DNA of 5,567 nt from Lachnospiraceae bacterium (GTDB lineage: Bacteria > Bacillota > Clostridia > Lachnospirales > Lachnospiraceae), in the NCBI GenBank assembly GCA_024684155.1, contig JAIKXK010000177.1:1-5567 (forward strand), in the 5' to 3' direction. A program made the translations under genes and the position numbers. Below, piece after piece: positions 1 to 5,064 of this stretch. Under the pieces are notes generated by a model. That model saw only the letters and a list, made by a program, of their open reading frames with translations, was not told where the DNA came from and did not search any database. Every line of letters starts with the position of its first letter. Positions within the stretch are counted from its first letter, which is position 1.

Positions 1-1
1 T

Positions 2-421
2 CTTTTCCTTGCAGGATTGTTTGTAACAGGAATTGGACTTACCTTCTTTACCATGGAAGTTTGGGCAATTGTTTCTGATGCCATTGATTATCAGGAAAAA
101 TTAACGGCTAAGAGAGAAGAAGGAACTTCATATGCGATTTTCTCTTTCTTTAGAAAGATGGGACAGACCGTAGCAGGAGTTGGATTTAACGCTCTTTTGG
201 CATGGATTGGTTATGTATCAGCAACGGATACCACAGAAGTAATTGTACAAAGCGATTCTGTTAATAACGGAATTTATACACTGGCTACCTTAGTTCCATT
301 TATAATGTATCTTTTGATGGCGCTTTTGATGCACTTCGGATACACCCTGGGAAAGAAGGAGACCATTGAATTGGCAGATGAGCTTCGAGAACGTCATAAG
401 AATGATGTAATTGATGCTTAA
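2..421 (+). CDS. GPH-family sugar:cation symporter, C-terminal part (5' truncated)
   Basis: This is the C-terminal 139 residues of a membrane transporter; the frame is open from base 2, so the gene begins upstream of the window. The segment VSDAIDYQEKLTAKREEG matches the conserved loop motif of glycoside-pentoside-hexuronide (MelB/XynP/YicJ type) symporters, D-x-x-D-Y-x(4)-T-x-x-R-x-E-G. Three hydrophobic stretches are visible: one before the motif (LFLAGLFVTGIGLTFF), one around GVGFNALLAWIGYVSA, and one around LATLVPFIMYLLMALLMHFGY. A charged cytoplasmic tail rich in K/E/D/R follows, typical of the family end. These proteins import glycosides, pentosides or hexuronides with Na+ or H+ in the cytoplasmic membrane. 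The substrate cannot be read from this part, and any glycoside hydrolase partner would lie upstream. The TTG at 17 lies inside the gene and is not its start. The family call is confident; the substrate is unknown. Confidence 0.9.
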   Translation, partial: LFLAGLFVTGIGLTFFTMEVWAIVSDAIDYQEKLTAKREEGTSYAIFSFFRKMGQTVAGVGFNALLAWIGYVSATDTTEVIVQSDSVNNGIYTLATLVPFIMYLLMALLMHFGYTLGKKETIELADELRERHKNDVIDA

Positions 422-443
422 TTTATACACACATACATATTTT

Positions 444-477
444 AAAAGGATTGTCCTTTGGGGCAGTCCTTTTTGTT
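444..477 (+). terminator. Rho-independent terminator after the symporter gene
   Basis: A 13-bp stem (444-456 with 461-473, two G-T wobbles) closes a TTTG tetraloop and runs into a T-tract (470-474, then GTTT). It lies 23 nt after the symporter stop codon and ends that transcription unit. Confidence 0.92.
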
Positions 478-503
478 TACAAAATTAAATTTCGTGCTAT
501 TAT
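476..503 (+). promoter_or_regulatory. Sigma-A-type promoter with extended -10 for the threonine-aldolase gene cluster
   Basis: The -35 box TTTACA (476-481, 5 of 6 matches) and the -10 box TATTAT (498-503, 5 of 6) are 16 nt apart. TGC (495-497) directly before the -10 gives the TGn extended element common in Gram-positive promoters. Transcription would start near 510, about 33 nt before the ATG at 543. The -35 box overlaps the T-rich tail of the preceding terminator, so the two units abut tightly. Sequence-based prediction. Confidence 0.65.
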
Positions 504-533
504 ATTTTTAATTATGAGACAAGTTAGAATGTG

Positions 534-539
534 AGGAAG
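534..539 (+). promoter_or_regulatory. Ribosome binding site that fixes the start at 543
   Basis: AGGAAG sits 3 nt (5 nt from AGGA) before the ATG at 543. The in-frame GTG at 531 overlaps the start of this purine block and has no Shine-Dalgarno of its own upstream. The ATG is therefore the better start, and the four extra residues from 531 are probably not translated. Confidence 0.75.
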
Positions 540-542
540 AAC

Positions 543-1571
543 ATGGTATCATTTGCAAGTGATTATACGACAGGAGCACATCCTGAAATTTTAAAGAAAT
601 TGGGAGAAACAAATTTAGAACCTTTAAGTGGATATGGAACAGATCCATACTGTGAACGTGCAAAGGAAAAAATAAAAAAAGCCATTGGTAAAGAAGACGT
701 GGAGGTGGAGTTTTTAGTAGGGGGAACCCAGACCAATGCCCTTATTATTTCCTCCATGTTACAGGAGTTTGAGGGTGTAATTGCTGCAGAAACAGGACAC
801 ATCAATGTGCATGAATCTGGAGCAGTGGAATATACCGGTCATAAGGTAATTGCCCTTCCAGAACAGGAAGGAAAAATATCCGCCTTAGATTTATCAAAGT
901 ATCTAGAATCCTTTTATGAGGATGAAACCTATGAACATATGGTAATACCAGGTATGGTGTATATCTCTCATCCGACAGAATATGGAACCTTGTATACAAA
1001 AAAAGAGTTAGAGGATATTTCAAAAGTTTGTAAGCAGTATGACTTGAAACTCTTTATGGATGGAGCAAGACTTGGCTATGGCCTTATGAGTGACACAACA
1101 GACGTGACGTTAAAGGATATTGCCACACTTAGTGACGTATTTTACATCGGAGGTACAAAGGTAGGCGCTCTTTGCGGGGAAGCAGTTGTCTTTACAAAGA
1201 ATAATAAGCCAAAACATTTTACTGCTTACATCAAACAGCATGGAGCCCTTCTTGCCAAAGGAAGACTCCTTGGAATTCAGTTTGATACATTGTTTACAGA
1301 GGATTTGTATTTTACAATTAGCAAACATGCCATGGATATGGCAAAAAAATTAAAAGAGATTTTTTTAAACCACGGGGTAGAGTTTTTTATTGACTCTCCT
1401 ACCAATCAGCAGTTTGTAATTATAGAAAATGAGAAGTTAAAAGCCTTTGAAGGAAAGGTGGTTTATACTGTATGGAGTAAGTTAGATAAGGAGCATACAG
1501 TACTTCGATTTGTAACAAGTTGGTCTACTACAGAGGAAGATTTAAAGGTACTAGAAAGCTGTTTGGGTTGA
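543..1571 (+). CDS. Low-specificity L-threonine aldolase-like PLP enzyme (beta-eliminating lyase family)
   Basis: A 342-residue cytoplasmic fold-type I PLP enzyme. Members of this family cleave L-threonine or L-allo-threonine to glycine and acetaldehyde. Numbered from the ATG at 543, visible hallmarks are the N-terminal SDYTTGAHPEIL segment, LSGYGTDPY (28-36), the cofactor-phosphate region VGGTQTN (59-65), the stacking histidine in TGHINVHESG (H86), DGAR (173-176), the Schiff-base lysine in IGGTKVG (K206), GRLLGIQF (240-247), and LRFVTSW (321-327) carrying the carboxylate-binding arginine. Length and motif order are normal, with no truncation or missing catalytic residue. The N-terminus (SDYTTGAHP) differs from the E. 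coli LtaE type, so I assign no symbol. It is the first gene after the 476-503 promoter and probably heads the cluster with the downstream alcohol dehydrogenase, which could consume its acetaldehyde. Related beta-elimination or other beta-hydroxy-amino-acid substrates remain possible. Confidence 0.9.
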   Translation: MVSFASDYTTGAHPEILKKLGETNLEPLSGYGTDPYCERAKEKIKKAIGKEDVEVEFLVGGTQTNALIISSMLQEFEGVIAAETGHINVHESGAVEYTGHKVIALPEQEGKISALDLSKYLESFYEDETYEHMVIPGMVYISHPTEYGTLYTKKELEDISKVCKQYDLKLFMDGARLGYGLMSDTTDVTLKDIATLSDVFYIGGTKVGALCGEAVVFTKNNKPKHFTAYIKQHGALLAKGRLLGIQFDTLFTEDLYFTISKHAMDMAKKLKEIFLNHGVEFFIDSPTNQQFVIIENEKLKAFEGKVVYTVWSKLDKEHTVLRFVTSWSTTEEDLKVLESCLG

Positions 1572-1591
1572 TTATAGTATTATGATAGAAT
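1563..1591 (+). promoter_or_regulatory. Possible internal promoter before the 89-residue protein
   Basis: TGA-TAGAAT (1583-1591) resembles an extended -10 (5 of 6 in the hexamer). It is paired with a poor -35, TTGGGT (1563-1568), at 17 nt. The -35 overlaps the stop of the upstream gene. The 52-nt gap holds no terminator, so read-through from upstream is also expected. Weak call. Confidence 0.3.
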
Positions 1592-1623
1592 AGTAATATT
1601 AGGATGCACTAAAGGAGGCAGAA

Positions 1624-1893
1624 ATGTCAGAAGATTTTTTTCGAAATGCACTTTCTAATTTTATGAAAGACTCTGCCAATGGTGGTGCCATTCGTCATTT
1701 ACACGATGTAGGATATTCCGTGGAGGAGATACAAAAAGAACTTTTATTTCCTGCCCAAAAGGAAGAAATACAAAAGGTGATTGACGAGTATGAAAAAGAA
1801 AAGTCATCTCCTGAAGATGCTTATGAAATTGTCAAAGTGCAAAATGCATATGGAAAAACATCCTTTCAAAAACGTCCGAAAAAGAAGGACTGA
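1624..1893 (+). CDS. Small conserved-looking protein of unknown function (89 aa)
   Basis: The function is not recognised. A near-consensus ribosome binding site, AAAGGAGG (1611-1618), lies 5 nt before the ATG, which argues strongly that it is translated. The protein is cytoplasmic, with no signal peptide or membrane segment. Residues about 1-50 look like short amphipathic helices, including a segment GGAIRHLHDVGYSVEEIQKE (20-39) whose G-Y-S-V-E-E-I pattern recalls the turn and second helix of helix-turn-helix-like folds. A charged helix (KEEIQKVIDEYEKEKSS) follows, and the tail is lysine-rich (ends RPKKKD). It lies between the threonine aldolase and the Fe-ADH on the same strand with gaps of 52 and 46 nt, so co-transcription is likely. 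It could be a small regulator, a nucleic-acid-binding protein or an accessory protein; none of these is established. Confidence 0.85.
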   Translation: MSEDFFRNALSNFMKDSANGGAIRHLHDVGYSVEEIQKELLFPAQKEEIQKVIDEYEKEKSSPEDAYEIVKVQNAYGKTSFQKRPKKKD

Positions 1894-1939
1894 TGTTTAG
1901 GATAAGTAGTAGGAGTATAAAAACCAGTAAAGGATAACT

Positions 1940-3139
1940 ATGAATTTATTTGGATTAATAGGAAATCGCATTGCTCAGGCAGTCATTGCCCCGGTAGTGA
2001 AGAATATGAAGATTGAATTTCCGGAAAGAATAGAAGGGGTAGATGCCTTTTTATCCATTCCAGAAATATTGGAACAAAATAATGCCACCCATCCATTGAT
2101 TGTTACAGGACCAAGGATTTCAAAAAGTGAATTCTTTTCTGCTATGATACACAACTTAGATGGAGCCTATACCATTTACGATAAGGTAGAACCAGATCCA
2201 AAGGTTTCTCAGATAAGTGAAATGGTAGAACTTTATCAAAAGGAAGGTTGTGACAGTTTTATTGCCATTGGTGGAGGATCTAATATGGATGCAGCAAAGG
2301 CTGCAGCTGCAGGGGTGACCCGTTCGGATAAATCCATTAGTGAATTAGGTGGCCTAATGAAGGTGAAAAAAGCCATACCTTTATTTATTGCAGTTCCTAC
2401 TACTTCGGGAACTGGGTCAGAGACTACAGTGGCGGCCGTGGTAACAGATGATAAAACAGGAAGAAAGTATGCTATAAATGATGGAGTGCTTTGCCCAAAG
2501 TATGCTGTTCTAGACCCTAGTCTTACGGTGACATTGCCACCGGCGCTAACGGCACAGACAGGTATGGATGCCATGACCCATGCAGTAGAAGCCTACTTAA
2601 ACGAAAAATATCACACAGAAGAAACAAAGGAATTATGCGAAGATGCAGTTTCTGCTATTGTGGAATTTTTGCCAAGGGCCTATGAAGATGGCAGCGATAT
2701 GGAAGCAAGAGAAGAAATGCTTATCGCTTCCTTCAAGGCAGGAGAGGCTTTTACCGTTGCCTGTGTTGGAAATGTTCATGCCATTGCCCATACCATTGGG
2801 GGCTTGTATCACGTACCCCATGGAATGGCAAACGCCGTGATTTTACCTTATGTTTTGGAAGATTATGGGGAAAAGATTTATCCTGCTCTTGCAAGACTTT
2901 CTGAAGTGGCAGATATTAAAGTGGATGGAAGTGATAAGGAAAAGGCGAAGGCTTTTATTGATACATTAAAATCCATGAATGAACATATGGAAATACCGAC
3001 ACACTTTCCACAAATAAAAGAAGAAGATATTCCTACTATGGCTTCCTGGGCAGCAAGGGAAGCAAATCCTTTGTATCCATGCCCAAAGATTTATAGCAGG
3101 GAAGATTTTAAAAAGATAATTCGAAAGATTCGAGGATAA
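1940..3139 (+). CDS. Iron-containing alcohol dehydrogenase (group III ADH)
   Basis: A 399-residue cytoplasmic NAD(P)-dependent oxidoreductase that interconverts aldehydes and alcohols. The dinucleotide-binding motif IAIGGGSNMDAAKA (108-121) includes GGGS (111-114) and D117. It is followed by PTTSGTGSE (153-161), then the metal-site segments GMDAMTHAVEAY (208-219) and VHAIAHTIGGLYHVPHGMANA (279-299). By spacing with E. coli FucO, the four metal ligands are D210, H214, H280 and H294, all present. Length is typical of the family (about 380-400). The start has AAAGGA (1929-1934) 5 nt upstream. The stop is one base before the next start, so the phosphatase gene downstream is probably translationally coupled. 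With a threonine aldolase upstream, acetaldehyde is a reasonable substrate (inference). Butanol-, propanediol- or lactaldehyde-type activities cannot be excluded from sequence alone. Confidence 0.93.
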   Translation: MNLFGLIGNRIAQAVIAPVVKNMKIEFPERIEGVDAFLSIPEILEQNNATHPLIVTGPRISKSEFFSAMIHNLDGAYTIYDKVEPDPKVSQISEMVELYQKEGCDSFIAIGGGSNMDAAKAAAAGVTRSDKSISELGGLMKVKKAIPLFIAVPTTSGTGSETTVAAVVTDDKTGRKYAINDGVLCPKYAVLDPSLTVTLPPALTAQTGMDAMTHAVEAYLNEKYHTEETKELCEDAVSAIVEFLPRAYEDGSDMEAREEMLIASFKAGEAFTVACVGNVHAIAHTIGGLYHVPHGMANAVILPYVLEDYGEKIYPALARLSEVADIKVDGSDKEKAKAFIDTLKSMNEHMEIPTHFPQIKEEDIPTMASWAAREANPLYPCPKIYSREDFKKIIRKIRG

Positions 3140-3140
3140 C

Positions 3141-3785
3141 ATGAAATACGAGACAATACTTTTTGATATGGATGGAACGGTTCTTGATACTCTAGAGGAT
3201 TTAAAGGATGCCGTGAATTACGTATTAAGAACAAACAATGAACCAGAACACGACCTAGATACCATTCGTCGATTTGTTGGAAATGGAATGAAAAAATTAA
3301 TGATTCGTGCCATTCCAGGAGGAGAGGAAAATCCTACTTTTGAAAAACAGTTTCAGGAGTATCAGGATTATTATCCACCTCATTCTAGAATAAAAACAAA
3401 ACCCTATGATGGAATTACAGAATTTTTAGAAGAGTGCAAAGCTCGTGGTGTAAAGGTGGGGATTGTTTCAAATAAACAGCAGATTGCCGTGACAGAATTA
3501 GCAGAGTATTACTTTGAGGGATTGACACAGGCGGCAGTGGGAGATGGAGAAGGAAGATGTGTAAAACCGGCAAAAGATGCTCCTCTTGAAGCTATGAAAC
3601 GATTAGAGGCAAACCCGGCTACAACCTTGTATGTAGGCGATTCTGATGTAGATGGTCAAACGGCAAAAAATGCAGAGCTTGACTGTGTATTAGTTACCTG
3701 GGGATTTCGTGATCGGGAAGTTCTTGAAAAGGAAGATCATATTGCCATTATTGACTCTGTAGAAGAGTTGTATCAGTTTATTTAA
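3141..3785 (+). CDS. HAD-superfamily phosphatase, phosphoglycolate phosphatase-like
   Basis: A 214-residue cytoplasmic hydrolase of the HAD subfamily IA with all four motifs. Motif I is FDMDGT (8-13), with nucleophile D9 and acid/base D11. Motif II is IVSNK (108-112), with S110. The motif III lysine is in RCVKPAKDAP (K142 most likely). Motif IV is VGDSDVDG (165-172), with Mg2+-binding D167 and D171. A helical cap lies between motifs I and II (about 17-90), as in Gph and PpaX. The closest functional guess is 2-phosphoglycolate phosphatase, but this subfamily is promiscuous and pyrophosphatase or sugar-phosphate activity is possible. GAGGA (3132-3136) inside the end of the ADH gene serves as ribosome binding site with a 4-nt spacer, and the gap between the genes is one base, so coupling to the ADH is likely. 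The gene ends the cluster. Confidence 0.9.
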   Translation: MKYETILFDMDGTVLDTLEDLKDAVNYVLRTNNEPEHDLDTIRRFVGNGMKKLMIRAIPGGEENPTFEKQFQEYQDYYPPHSRIKTKPYDGITEFLEECKARGVKVGIVSNKQQIAVTELAEYYFEGLTQAAVGDGEGRCVKPAKDAPLEAMKRLEANPATTLYVGDSDVDGQTAKNAELDCVLVTWGFRDREVLEKEDHIAIIDSVEELYQFI

Positions 3786-3809
3786 TGGTTAGCTTTAAAC
3801 AAAGAAAAC

Positions 3810-3838
3810 TTGACACAAGGGAAAAATCCCTTTACATT
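3810..3838 (+). promoter_or_regulatory. Promoter for the corA leader transcript
   Basis: A perfect -35 TTGACA (3810-3815) is 17 nt from TACATT (3833-3838, 4 of 6 matches to the -10). Transcription would start near 3845, leaving a 5' leader of roughly 210 nt before corA. An inverted repeat (3817-3832) fills the spacer. Confidence 0.6.
3817..3832 (+). repeat. Inverted repeat inside the promoter spacer (operator or weak terminator)
   Basis: AAGGGA (3817-3822) and TCCCTT (3827-3832) form a perfect 6-bp inverted repeat around AAAA. It lies 32 nt after the phosphatase stop codon. It is followed only by TTTACATTAATATT, a poor T-tract, so as a terminator for the upstream cluster it would be weak. 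Its position exactly between -35 and -10 also fits a repressor operator. The sequence does not decide between these. Confidence 0.4.
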
Positions 3839-3898
3839 AATATTGGATAAAAACGTGTGTAATCACGTGAAAATAAACGAAAGGCGGTGAAATAGTTC

Positions 3899-3970
3899 AT
3901 GGATAGTGACGGGCATATACGAGGGTCAAAAGTAAATACCATCAGTGGAAGTGAACTGTTATTCCGTTAA
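3899..3970 (+). CDS. Candidate leader peptide (23 aa) upstream of corA
   Basis: The ATG at 3899 opens a 23-codon frame ending in TAA (3968-3970). An in-frame TAG at 3893-3895 makes this the only possible ATG start. Upstream, AAAGGCGGTGA (3880-3890) matches the 16S anti-Shine-Dalgarno complement AAAGGAGGTGA with one mismatch; the gap from AGGCGG to ATG is 11 nt, slightly long. The peptide begins MDSDGHIRG and ends GSELLFR. It has no hydrophobic segment and no run of one amino acid, so it is not a classical amino-acid attenuator. The acidic start and -LFR end loosely recall enterobacterial MgtL, the leader peptide of a Mg2+ transporter, but the match is only a few residues and there are no prolines. 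The frame spans both strands of the leader's closing stem and the 5' strand of the antiterminator, so its translation should affect termination. It could also be a chance open frame. Confidence 0.5.
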   Translation: MDSDGHIRGSKVNTISGSELLFR

Positions 3971-3978
3971 GTGTTTTA

Positions 3979-4005
3979 GGCGCCGGGGATAACGGCGCTA
4001 TTTTT
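3979..4005 (+). terminator. Intrinsic terminator within the corA leader (attenuator)
   Basis: GCGCCG (3980-3985) pairs with CGGCGC (3993-3998), plus a G-T pair 3979/3999, around a 7-nt loop. TATTTTT follows immediately (T-run 4001-4005). It sits between the leader open frame and corA, 50 nt before the corA start, so it must be conditional if corA is expressed from this promoter. Its 3' strand overlaps the antiterminator target 3986-3995. Confidence 0.85.
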
Positions 4006-4026
4006 GTGCGATGAAATCATAGTTCA

Positions 4027-4049
4027 CTTCTTCTGATAGAAAGAAGAGG
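4027..4049 (+). promoter_or_regulatory. Possible hairpin masking the corA ribosome binding site
   Basis: CTTCTTCT (4027-4034) can pair with AGAAGAGG (4042-4049), with a 7-nt loop GATAGAA and one G-T pair. This covers most of the corA Shine-Dalgarno GAGGA (4046-4050), which lies 5 nt before the ATG. Part of the masking strand (4027-4031) is also the target of a long-range pairing with 3947-3959, which would free the site. Pyrimidine/purine tracts pair easily by chance, so this is tentative. Confidence 0.4.
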
Positions 4050-4055
4050 AAAACT

Positions 4056-4997
4056 ATGTTAAATATGTATAAGACGGATGACAGAGTCATTCGTGAAATC
4101 GAAACCTTTGAAGAAGGTTGCTGGGTAAAACTTACAGATCCAACCTTAGAAGAATGTTCGAATATTGCTAAGGCGCATAATATTGATATTGCAGATCTTC
4201 GTGCACCTTTGGATGATGAAGAAAGTTCCCGAATGAGTTTGGAAGATGATTATACTTTAATCATTGTGGATATTCCAACAGCAGAGATTCGTAACAACAG
4301 ACATACCTATACCACTATTCCTTTGGGTATTTTAGTAAAGGAAGACGTTCTTATTACTGTGTGTTCGGAAGAAACTGCAGTGCTTCGCAGTTTTGTGGAA
4401 CAAAGAGTAAGAGATTTTTCTACCAAAAAACAAATGCGATTTACCTATCAGATTTTGTTTAATGCAAGTATGGTGTACCAAAGCCTGCTTCGTTCCATTG
4501 ACAGAAAACGTACAGAAATTGAAGAACGTATCGATCAGGATACAGAAGATGTAGATTTGATTGATCTTCACGAATTAGAGTCAAATCTGGTTTACTTTGC
4601 TACTTCTCTTCGGGCCAATGGTGTAGTACTGGATCGACTCACACGATATGGAAGACTTCGTCAATATGAAGAAGATCAGGAACTCTTAGAAGATGTTATT
4701 ATTGAAAATCGACAGGCAATTGAAATGACTCAGATTTATCGTGACATTATAAAAGGTACCAGAGAATTACTTTCTACCGTAATTAATAACCGATTAAATA
4801 ATGCCATGAAATACCTGGCAGCCATTACCATTGTTATGAGTATTCCGAGTATTATCTCAGGGCTCTGGGGAATGAACGTGGATGAAAAATGGATGCCACT
4901 TTCTCATTTCCCACATGGATTTACATTGCTTTGTATTGGAACTTTGGTGACCTGCATTGTGGCTATGGTAATTTTGAAAAAGAGAAAAATGCTATAA
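4056..4997 (+). CDS. corA: CorA-family Mg2+/Co2+ (Ni2+) transport protein
   Basis: A 313-residue member of the CorA metal-ion channel family, which works as a homopentamer in the cytoplasmic membrane and carries Mg2+ (often also Co2+ or Ni2+) inward. A soluble N-terminal alpha/beta domain (about 1-125, including TIPLGILVKEDVLITVC at 87-103) is followed by a long helical stalk (about 125-250, with IDRKRTEIEERID and ENRQAIEMTQIYRDI). TM1 is about 252-271, and the signature GMN (272-274, in GLWGMNVDEKWMPL) sits in the periplasm-facing loop. TM2 is about 288-307, and the basic tail KKRKML is as expected. The length is typical. GAGGA (4046-4050) 5 nt upstream supports the ATG at 4056 over the in-frame ATG at 4065. 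It appears monocistronic between its leader attenuator and the terminator at 5007. The leader suggests regulation by premature termination. The family is certain; the exact ion is not. Confidence 0.95.
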   Translation: MLNMYKTDDRVIREIETFEEGCWVKLTDPTLEECSNIAKAHNIDIADLRAPLDDEESSRMSLEDDYTLIIVDIPTAEIRNNRHTYTTIPLGILVKEDVLITVCSEETAVLRSFVEQRVRDFSTKKQMRFTYQILFNASMVYQSLLRSIDRKRTEIEERIDQDTEDVDLIDLHELESNLVYFATSLRANGVVLDRLTRYGRLRQYEEDQELLEDVIIENRQAIEMTQIYRDIIKGTRELLSTVINNRLNNAMKYLAAITIVMSIPSIISGLWGMNVDEKWMPLSHFPHGFTLLCIGTLVTCIVAMVILKKRKML

Positions 4998-5006
4998 GAA
5001 GTCTGG

Positions 5007-5038
5007 TGAACTATCCATTTTGGATAGTTCATCTTTTT
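5007..5038 (+). terminator. Rho-independent terminator after corA
   Basis: TGAACTATCCA (5007-5017) and TGGATAGTTCA (5021-5031) form a perfect 11-bp stem with a TTT loop, followed by TCTTTTT (5032-5038). It starts 9 nt after the corA stop codon. Confidence 0.93.
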
Positions 5039-5064
5039 CATAAGGCAAAACCTTGGAGTAGAAA

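Larger units (their letters stand above)
3845..4055 (+). promoter_or_regulatory. Structured corA 5' leader: candidate attenuator or riboswitch
   Basis: The non-coding stretch before corA contains a hairpin 3853-3857/3864-3868 (loop TGTAAT) and a 9-bp closing stem AATAGTTCA/TGAACTGTT (3891-3899 with 3952-3960). That stem encloses about 52 nt with a small internal pairing TGAC/GTCA (3907-3910/3925-3928). It also contains an antiterminator CTGTTATTCC/GGGATAACGG (3956-3965 with 3986-3995, 10 bp, two wobbles) and a terminator at 3979-4005. The closing stem and antiterminator share 3956-3960; the antiterminator and terminator share 3993-3995. The structure is thus built to switch: closing stem formed gives termination, closing stem open gives read-through. 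A 23-codon open frame runs through it. I could not match it to M-box, yybP-ykoY, NiCo, fluoride, c-di-AMP, cobalamin or T-box consensus features. Control by Mg2+ or another divalent metal is inferred from the gene it precedes. Confidence 0.7.

Noticed and set aside
531..542. GTG start at 531 for the threonine aldolase
   Set aside because: The Shine-Dalgarno AGGAAG lies after this codon and is correctly spaced for the ATG at 543; family members also begin near the SDYTTGAHP segment.
1894..1939. Separate promoter for the Fe-ADH in the 46-nt gap
   Set aside because: A TATAAA-like string is present but no -35 is found at suitable spacing; co-transcription with the upstream gene is simpler.
2236..2574. 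112-codon open frame on the minus strand
   Set aside because: It lies wholly within the Fe-ADH gene, has no ribosome binding site and shows no recognisable family; it is a shadow of the real gene.
2643..2840. 65-codon + strand open frame inside the Fe-ADH
   Set aside because: It is out of frame with a complete, motif-rich gene and starts with no ribosome binding site.
3845..4005. M-box (ykoK) Mg2+ riboswitch upstream of corA
   Set aside because: The conserved M-box core (a GUUAGGUGAGGCUCC-like opening and the later AAAGCUCUAC-like segment) is not seen, so I do not assign this class despite the fitting downstream gene. A covariance search would settle it.
3845..4005. T-box or amino-acid leader attenuator
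   Set aside because: No T-box AGGGUGGNACCGCG-like sequence is present, and the leader peptide has no run of codons for one amino acid.
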